From Pseudomonadaceae bacterium (GTDB lineage Bacteria; Pseudomonadota; Gammaproteobacteria; Pseudomonadales; Azotimanducaceae): a stretch of DNA of 64,000 bases. The notes under the pieces were generated by a model. That model made no database searches. It saw nothing but the letters and a program-made list of their open reading frames with translations, and was not told the DNA's origin. Positions 59,302-64,000 of this stretch are shown here, one piece after another. The first letter of the stretch is position 1, and every line of letters begins with the position of its first letter. Made by a program: the position numbers and the translations under genes. The stretch lies in the NCBI GenBank assembly GCA_024743435.1, contig JANSWO010000001.1, positions 496,001 through 560,000 of the forward strand, given 5' to 3'.

Positions 59302-60192
59302 ATGGCAAACTGGCGGGACGCCGGCGGGTCATCCATCCCCAGCTGGTTTTTTGAGGCGATAGAAACGCAGGCCCGCACCGGCACGGTCGAGGTCGACGAA
59401 TGCGACGTTGCCTGGCGTGCCTGGGGAGACCCCAGCAAGCCAGGCGTTTTGCTCATGCACGGCATGCGAGCGCATGCACGCTGGTATGACTTCATCGGCC
59501 CTCAGCTTGCTGATCGCTATCACGTGGTAGCGATGGATGTGTGCGGGATGGGTGATTCTGATTTTCGCTACGACTACTCGTTCGACGGTTTTGCGGCCGA
59601 TGTGCGAGGCGTGGTGGACGCGGTAGGCTTCGATAACGATTGCTCTGTTGTCGCTCATAGCTTTGGTGGCTATTGCGCCGTGCGTGCCTGCAACACATGG
59701 CCCGAGCGTTTTGGCCGCCTGATTCTCATCGATTCCGGGTTGCGACACCCTGAGGAAGACGAGCCAGACCGGCCACCTATGGGCGGACGCCCGAAGGTCT
59801 ATCCGGACCGCGAAACGGCGGAGAATCGATTCCGGCTCGCGCCCCCGCAACCCTGCGATAACGACTACATTCTGCGTTACATCGCCAAGCACTCGCTCAT
59901 GCCCAATGAAGGCGGCGGCTATGTGTGGAAATTCGATGAAGACCTCATGGCCCAACTGCCGGCTCTGGACAAATTGCCGGATGAGTATCGGGCGCTGAGT
60001 ATTCCTGCGGGCGGCATCTATGGCACCGATAGCGCGCTGTATTCAGCTAAATCGGTTGAGTACATGAAAGCGTTGATCGGGGCGGAGTTTGATACCGTGT
60101 TCATCGACAACGCCTATCATCACGTCTTTCTCGATCAACCGCTGGCGTTTGTCACGGAACTGCGATTGATGCTTGAGCGTTTGGGCGCCTGA
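59302..60192 (+). CDS. Alpha/beta hydrolase
   Basis: A 296-residue alpha/beta-hydrolase. The oxyanion motif is LLMHGMRAHARW. The nucleophile elbow is VAHSFGG with Ser120, the conserved strand DVCGMGDSD comes before it, and the C-terminal histidine region is NAYHHVFLDQP. It lacks a signal peptide and is probably cytoplasmic. It begins four bases after the acyl-CoA dehydrogenase and may act in the same degradative pathway, for example on an ester or thioester; this is inference. It converges on another hydrolase gene 13 bases away. Confidence 0.88.
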   Translation: MANWRDAGGSSIPSWFFEAIETQARTGTVEVDECDVAWRAWGDPSKPGVLLMHGMRAHARWYDFIGPQLADRYHVVAMDVCGMGDSDFRYDYSFDGFAADVRGVVDAVGFDNDCSVVAHSFGGYCAVRACNTWPERFGRLILIDSGLRHPEEDEPDRPPMGGRPKVYPDRETAENRFRLAPPQPCDNDYILRYIAKHSLMPNEGGGYVWKFDEDLMAQLPALDKLPDEYRALSIPAGGIYGTDSALYSAKSVEYMKALIGAEFDTVFIDNAYHHVFLDQPLAFVTELRLMLERLGA

Positions 60193-60205
60193 CGCAGCAC
60201 AACGC

Positions 60206-61075
60206 CTACAAGCCCAGAAACGCACGTATCTCAGCTGCGACCGCAGCCCAGGTGTCAGCCTCGAGATGCAGGTGGTGCGTGCCTGGGAGCGTAATCGTCG
60301 CAAGGTTTGGGTGGTGTTCCTGGCGTCGCTCGAGTTCGTCGTGGAACCAGGGCTCACCCTCTTCAGCGATGATCAGGAGCGCTGGTGATGCACTGCGGCG
60401 CATGATTTCGTCCACCTGCTCACACGGCAGTCGCAGCGGCGTTCGGGTTCTTAGCTTCGGATCGGTGCGCCACGTCACCCCGCCATCAACCTCAATGTGT
60501 CCGCGTTCCAGTAGCAGCCTCGCAGCATCCTGACTGACTTTCGTGTTCTTGCAGACGAGGGCGATGAGGCTGTCGAGATCCGGATAGATCGGTACTTCCC
60601 GGTCGAGCGCTCGCAGTGATTGCTTCATCGTGTAGCGGTTGATGCTGATGCGCTCGCGCGGCGTGGCGCCGCCGGTCGTCAGGATGTTGTCGATGAGCAC
60701 CACTTTCTCAACCCGCTCCGGGAAATAGCCGGCGAATTCCCCGGCCAAAGCCGCCCCTCGAGAGTGACCAATGAGATTGAAGGTCTCCCATTCCAACCAT
60801 GCTGCCGCCGCGAGCAGTTCCTGGACATCAAACATGGGTACGTAGGGAACGCCCGCTGGTCGGTGTTCCGACAACCCGTGTCCGGCGCTATCGAGCGCGA
60901 TCAGGTTCAGCTCCGGTAGCTCAGGTGCGAGACGGGCGAAGGTCGCCGCGTTGTCCAGCCAGCCATGCAGGGCGAACGTTGGCTCGCCTTCGGGATTGCC
61001 CCATTGCTGAGCCCGCAGCGTAAGCCCCAGTGCGTTGATCGAGATTTCCTTTGGGGTTGGCGCCGCGATGTTCAC
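60206..61075 (-). CDS. Alpha/beta hydrolase
   Basis: A 289-residue alpha/beta-hydrolase. It has the oxyanion motif ALHGWLDNAATF, the nucleophile elbow IGHSRGAAL with Ser105, the DSAGHGLSEH strand typical of epoxide-hydrolase/serine-hydrolase-like proteins, and the C-terminal histidine in PGTHHLHLEAD. The start is taken as GTG 61075 because further extension would run into the divergent gene at 61176; no clear ribosome-binding site is visible. The substrate is unknown. It differs markedly from the convergent hydrolase next to it. Confidence 0.86.
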   Translation of the reverse strand: MNIAAPTPKEISINALGLTLRAQQWGNPEGEPTFALHGWLDNAATFARLAPELPELNLIALDSAGHGLSEHRPAGVPYVPMFDVQELLAAAAWLEWETFNLIGHSRGAALAGEFAGYFPERVEKVVLIDNILTTGGATPRERISINRYTMKQSLRALDREVPIYPDLDSLIALVCKNTKVSQDAARLLLERGHIEVDGGVTWRTDPKLRTRTPLRLPCEQVDEIMRRSASPALLIIAEEGEPWFHDELERRQEHHPNLATITLPGTHHLHLEADTWAAVAAEIRAFLGL

Positions 61076-61175
61076 GATGAAGAGTTGCCTGCGAAAAACG
61101 CAGCATTCTAACAGGGCTGGACATGTGGCAGGGCTGGCGTAGGCTGCTGCGTTTTCGGGTTTCAAGGAGACACAA

Positions 61176-62453
61176 ATGCGGGCGTTGGTTTTGTTGCTGC
61201 TAGCGGTGTTGAGTCTGGAGTCGGTGCACGCGCGAGACATAGGCAATTCGCGAGCGCAAGCACAGGGGATGTCGAGCGACCGGTTGGCGAGCATCACTGC
61301 GCTGACCCAGGGATACGTTGATCGAAAGCAGCTCAGTGGCGTTGTCACGCTGGTGGCAAGGAACGGCCGCATCGTACATCTCGAATCTGTCGGCAGCCGT
61401 GGCCTCACGGACCCAGCGCCAATCTCTGAGAATGATCTGTTTCGGATTTACTCGATGACCAAGCCGGTAACCGCCGTGGCGGCGATGATGCTGTACGAGC
61501 AAGGCGGCTTCACGCTCACTGACCCGGTCAGCAAGTACTTGCCCGAGCTTGCCCAGCTCAAGGTCTGGAGCGAAGACGGACTCGTACCCGTCGATGCAGC
61601 TCCCACCATGCGCCAGCTCATGACGCACACGGCGGGCTTTGGTTACGGATTGTTCCCGGGACACCCGGTTGAGAAGCTGTATGCGGAGGCGAAGCTGTTC
61701 AGGTCAGCCGACCTCGATGACTACGTTGCCCGTGTCGCCAAGTTGCCCCTGCGTTATCAACCGGGCGAACGCTGGCACTACAGTATCGCCAGCACGCTGC
61801 TGGGCGCGGTGGTGGAGCGAATTTCCGGGCAGCCGTTCGATGAGTATCTACAGGAACACCTGTTCGCACCGTTGGCCATGAACGACACGTTCTTCGTCGT
61901 GCCTGCCGATAAGCTCGAGCGGTTGCTGCCTAACAGCATTTGGGATCGTGAGAAGGGGCAGATGGCAGAAGTCTCGTCTGCGCTCGATATTCCGTTTGAC
62001 GGGACGACGGTAGCGGCTGGCGGCGCAGGCTTGATTTCTACAATGGGAGACTACCTTCGCTTTGCGGAGATGCTCCGCCGCGGCGGGGAACTCGACGGTG
62101 TGCGAATCCTGAGCCCGAAAACAGTCGACTTCATGACCAGCGATCATCTCAGTGATGAGCTTGGCGTTGGCGCGACCGGTGAGCGACCGACGATTCGAGC
62201 CCTGACGAACCTGGGCGGTGTCGGCTTTGGTCTGGGTTTTGGTGTTCTCGATGATCCGGTGACAGTTGGCGTGGTGGGCTCCGAGGGTGAGTTCACCTGG
62301 GGCGGTGCTGCCGGAACGATTTTTTGGGTGGACCCGGTCGAGGAGATCGTCGTGATTGTCATGCTCCAGCAGGTGTTGTCGCCGTGGCCCCTGCGGCGGC
62401 AGATCAAGGTGCTCGTCAACGCAGCGATTACCCAGAGCTACGCTCAGCCGTAG
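61176..62453 (+). CDS. Exported serine hydrolase (class C beta-lactamase family)
   Basis: A 425-residue protein with a signal peptide (ALVLLLLAVLSLESVHA) and the beta-lactamase/DD-peptidase fold. The SxxK motif is SMTK (Ser93, Lys96) and the Tyr-x-x motif is YSI (Tyr202). The KTG-like box reads WGG in EFTWGGAAGT, as in EstB-type esterases. It is therefore more likely an esterase or peptidase than a true beta-lactamase. AGGAG about six bases before ATG 61176 supports the start. It is convergent with the DUF1801 gene 16 bases away. Confidence 0.89.
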   Translation: MRALVLLLLAVLSLESVHARDIGNSRAQAQGMSSDRLASITALTQGYVDRKQLSGVVTLVARNGRIVHLESVGSRGLTDPAPISENDLFRIYSMTKPVTAVAAMMLYEQGGFTLTDPVSKYLPELAQLKVWSEDGLVPVDAAPTMRQLMTHTAGFGYGLFPGHPVEKLYAEAKLFRSADLDDYVARVAKLPLRYQPGERWHYSIASTLLGAVVERISGQPFDEYLQEHLFAPLAMNDTFFVVPADKLERLLPNSIWDREKGQMAEVSSALDIPFDGTTVAAGGAGLISTMGDYLRFAEMLRRGGELDGVRILSPKTVDFMTSDHLSDELGVGATGERPTIRALTNLGGVGFGLGFGVLDDPVTVGVVGSEGEFTWGGAAGTIFWVDPVEEIVVIVMLQQVLSPWPLRRQIKVLVNAAITQSYAQP

Positions 62454-62469
62454 CTGGCACCGGGTATTG

Positions 62470-62832
62470 TCAATCGGACTGTCTGTCGTGTTCGATAGCG
62501 CAGGCGAGCAGCGCGAGCACTTGGGGTTCGTTGATGTCCCCATCCAACGGGATCTTCAGATGCCGCATCATGCGGCCTGTGCCTTCCAGCAAGCCGTGCG
62601 GATCAGCAAGCTGCGCGCCTTGCTGGAAACCCAGGGTCACATGGCTTTTCGCCTGCTGAAGATAGCAAACCAGCTTGTTGAGCGAATAGCAGGGCTGTGA
62701 CCACTTCAATGTCTCGACCATGCCCGAGTCGCTGGCGAGCACGAGCGCTCGCAAAGCCGTCAGCGGTTTCTTCTGCGGTGCTGGTAGTGCATCGAACCAG
62801 TCCGTAGCGCTATGTGGTTTGGCTTTGGTCAT
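62470..62832 (-). CDS. DUF1801 domain protein
   Basis: A 120-residue small cytoplasmic protein of the DUF1801/YdhG-like family. Motifs are ETLKWSQPCYSL, KSHVTLGFQQGAQL and GTGRMMRHLKI. The function is unknown; members are often annotated as iron-chaperone-like without firm support. ATG 62832 is preferred to the longer frame from 62898, which would nearly reach the adjacent penicillin acylase gene. It lies 52 bases downstream of that gene on the same strand. Confidence 0.82.
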   Translation of the reverse strand: MTKAKPHSATDWFDALPAPQKKPLTALRALVLASDSGMVETLKWSQPCYSLNKLVCYLQQAKSHVTLGFQQGAQLADPHGLLEGTGRMMRHLKIPLDGDINEPQVLALLACAIEHDRQSD

Positions 62833-62884
62833 CGCAGTATCGCTCCAACTCGATACACTTAAGATTGAGCCGGACCGGATATTG

Positions 62885-64000
62885 CTACTGAGTTCCAACC
62901 TCAGCCGCTGCCTCCGGCCCCGTTTCCGAAGGCTGGGTCATAGCGCCTGTCTTTGGGTTGAGCGCGATTCGCAGAACAGCTTCCTGCTCAACGCTCGAGC
63001 GGCTATACAGTAGTGGGAACGCTTCATCGTTGGCCCAGCCATCCAGCAAGTCCCGGTAGTGTGGTGACCTCGGATCTCCTGATTGACCCGGTGCGTTGGT
63101 CATCTCCGCGGCATCCCAGTTGCCGACATCAAGCACCATTCGGAACGATGCGCCGCTACGCACGCGGAAGTCTTTGGCGGAGAATGAGGTGTTGTTTGTG
63201 GTGTTGCCGCTGCCGCCACGAGGCTTCACTGGCATCGCCAGCAGTTCTTTCATGTCCTGACCGACGAGATCAACGAGCGGATGTGCGAAATGAATCTCGT
63301 GTAGCTCGCCCCATTGCCAGGCACTTGGATTAACGCCAAGCAGCAGCTCGGTTTCTGCCCACGCAGCGTTGAGCGTTTCCGCGACGATTGGCTGACCATC
63401 TTCCGAGCCGGCTAGCTTCAATACGGTATAGCTGTCGAGCGGCATGACGTCACTCGCCTGGCGCGAGTTGCCAACGAGGATGGCCGCCATCGCTGGTTCC
63501 AGATGTCGGTAGTACCAGATGGCATACAGGGCCGCTGCCGCTGAGTCAGCGCTTAGCACAGAGTCCCACTCGCGCAGCATTGTCGCAGCGGGCGAGTTGT
63601 TGTCATCGCCGATCAGCGTCACGGCACGGCGCGCAAGAATCGAGTGATAGTCGCGTTGCAGAGCGCTCGAGTCGGCCAAGCTATGGTTGGGCTGACTCTC
63701 CAGCACTTCCCAGAGGCGTTGATAGCGGTAGGGGGCCGACCATTCAAAGCCCACCCGATAGCGATCGATGGGATAGTCAGCCGGCAGGTTCATGGCGTTT
63801 GCGGTACCCGTAAAGCCACGCTCCGGATTGTACTCTTGTGGTAGTACGTCCATGTCGAAGTAGCCGTTCCACTCATAGCGCCCGTCCCCCGGGACAGGCA
63901 GCAAGCCATCCCAGTTGTCTCGACGCGGGAACAAGCCGGCTGGCTTGTAGCCGATATTGCCGTCGACATCGGCGTACACCTGGTTCTCGGACGGCGCGCC
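62885..64000 (-). CDS. Penicillin acylase family protein, 5' end missing
   Basis: The last 371 residues of an S45 (Ntn-hydrolase) protein, open to the window edge. The first residues read NQVYADVDGNIGYKPAG, a segment found in the beta subunit of penicillin acylases after the catalytic N-terminal serine. The latter lies outside the window. Further motifs are RGFTGTANAMNLP, DYHSILARR and GNWDAAEMTNAPGQSGDPRSPHY. Such enzymes hydrolyse amides, including acyl-homoserine lactones; the substrate here is unknown. Confidence 0.88.
   Translation of the reverse strand, partial: GAPSENQVYADVDGNIGYKPAGLFPRRDNWDGLLPVPGDGRYEWNGYFDMDVLPQEYNPERGFTGTANAMNLPADYPIDRYRVGFEWSAPYRYQRLWEVLESQPNHSLADSSALQRDYHSILARRAVTLIGDDNNSPAATMLREWDSVLSADSAAAALYAIWYYRHLEPAMAAILVGNSRQASDVMPLDSYTVLKLAGSEDGQPIVAETLNAAWAETELLLGVNPSAWQWGELHEIHFAHPLVDLVGQDMKELLAMPVKPRGGSGNTTNNTSFSAKDFRVRSGASFRMVLDVGNWDAAEMTNAPGQSGDPRSPHYRDLLDGWANDEAFPLLYSRSSVEQEAVLRIALNPKTGAMTQPSETGPEAAAEVGTQ

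Noticed and set aside
61176-62453. True class C beta-lactamase
   Set aside because: SxxK and Tyr are present, but the KTG box is replaced by WGG, which points to an EstB-like esterase or peptidase.

Overview
The window reads as chromosomal DNA of a GC-rich gammaproteobacterium. The basis is the order smc, zipA, ligA, the complete ccmABCDEFGHI cluster, ppnN, ygiQ, a rimB-rimK pair and a YbdG-type mechanosensitive channel. I cannot name the genus. No rRNA, tRNA, insertion sequence, prophage or CRISPR array was recognised. Coding density is high, and many gene pairs overlap by 1-11 bases.

Layout. 1-3.8 kb: the end of an unknown gene, nrtS, a TonB-dependent receptor and ppnN. 3.9-10.2 kb: an accessory-looking cluster with an exported TPR-CHAT protease, a divergent subtilisin-like protease, an unknown 126-aa protein, an ECF-type sigma factor and a membrane anti-sigma-like protein. 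10.5-17.5 kb: the System I cytochrome c maturation operon, with a perfect CRP-type box between ccmB and ccmC. 17.6-25.9 kb: a GntR regulator, a terminator, then smc, zipA, ligA and a lytic-transglycosylase-like lipoprotein. 25.9-31.4 kb: a mechanosensitive channel, rimB-rimK, and a HAD phosphatase gene bracketed by two homologous triads of a REP-like 27-bp repeat. A GDSL hydrolase and an AstE/AspA-type metallohydrolase follow.

31.5-39.4 kb: ygiQ with an in-frame 24-bp tandem repeat, a sorbosone-dehydrogenase-like protein, a DinG-type Fe-S helicase and a MASE1 hybrid histidine kinase. 39.5-44.9 kb: a compact operon of a small membrane protein, a DinB-fold protein and a one-module NRPS. 45.1-50.3 kb: an Fe-S uracil-DNA glycosylase-like protein, a DUF1295 membrane protein, an M16 lipoprotein peptidase and a DoxX protein. 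50.6-53.8 kb: a glycine-zipper protein, a PepSY-like protein and a PhoP/PhoQ-like two-component system. 53.8-64 kb: a large DUF349 protein, a dual CDGSH protein, acyl-CoA metabolism genes, two alpha/beta hydrolases, a serine hydrolase, a DUF1801 protein and a penicillin acylase cut by the window end.

The strongest candidate for an undescribed system is the TPR-CHAT / subtilisin / unknown / sigma / anti-sigma block. It resembles the protease-sigma logic of CRISPR Craspase loci but has no CRISPR parts. The second is the membrane protein-DinB-NRPS operon. All functions are read from motifs and neighbourhood; no database search was run.
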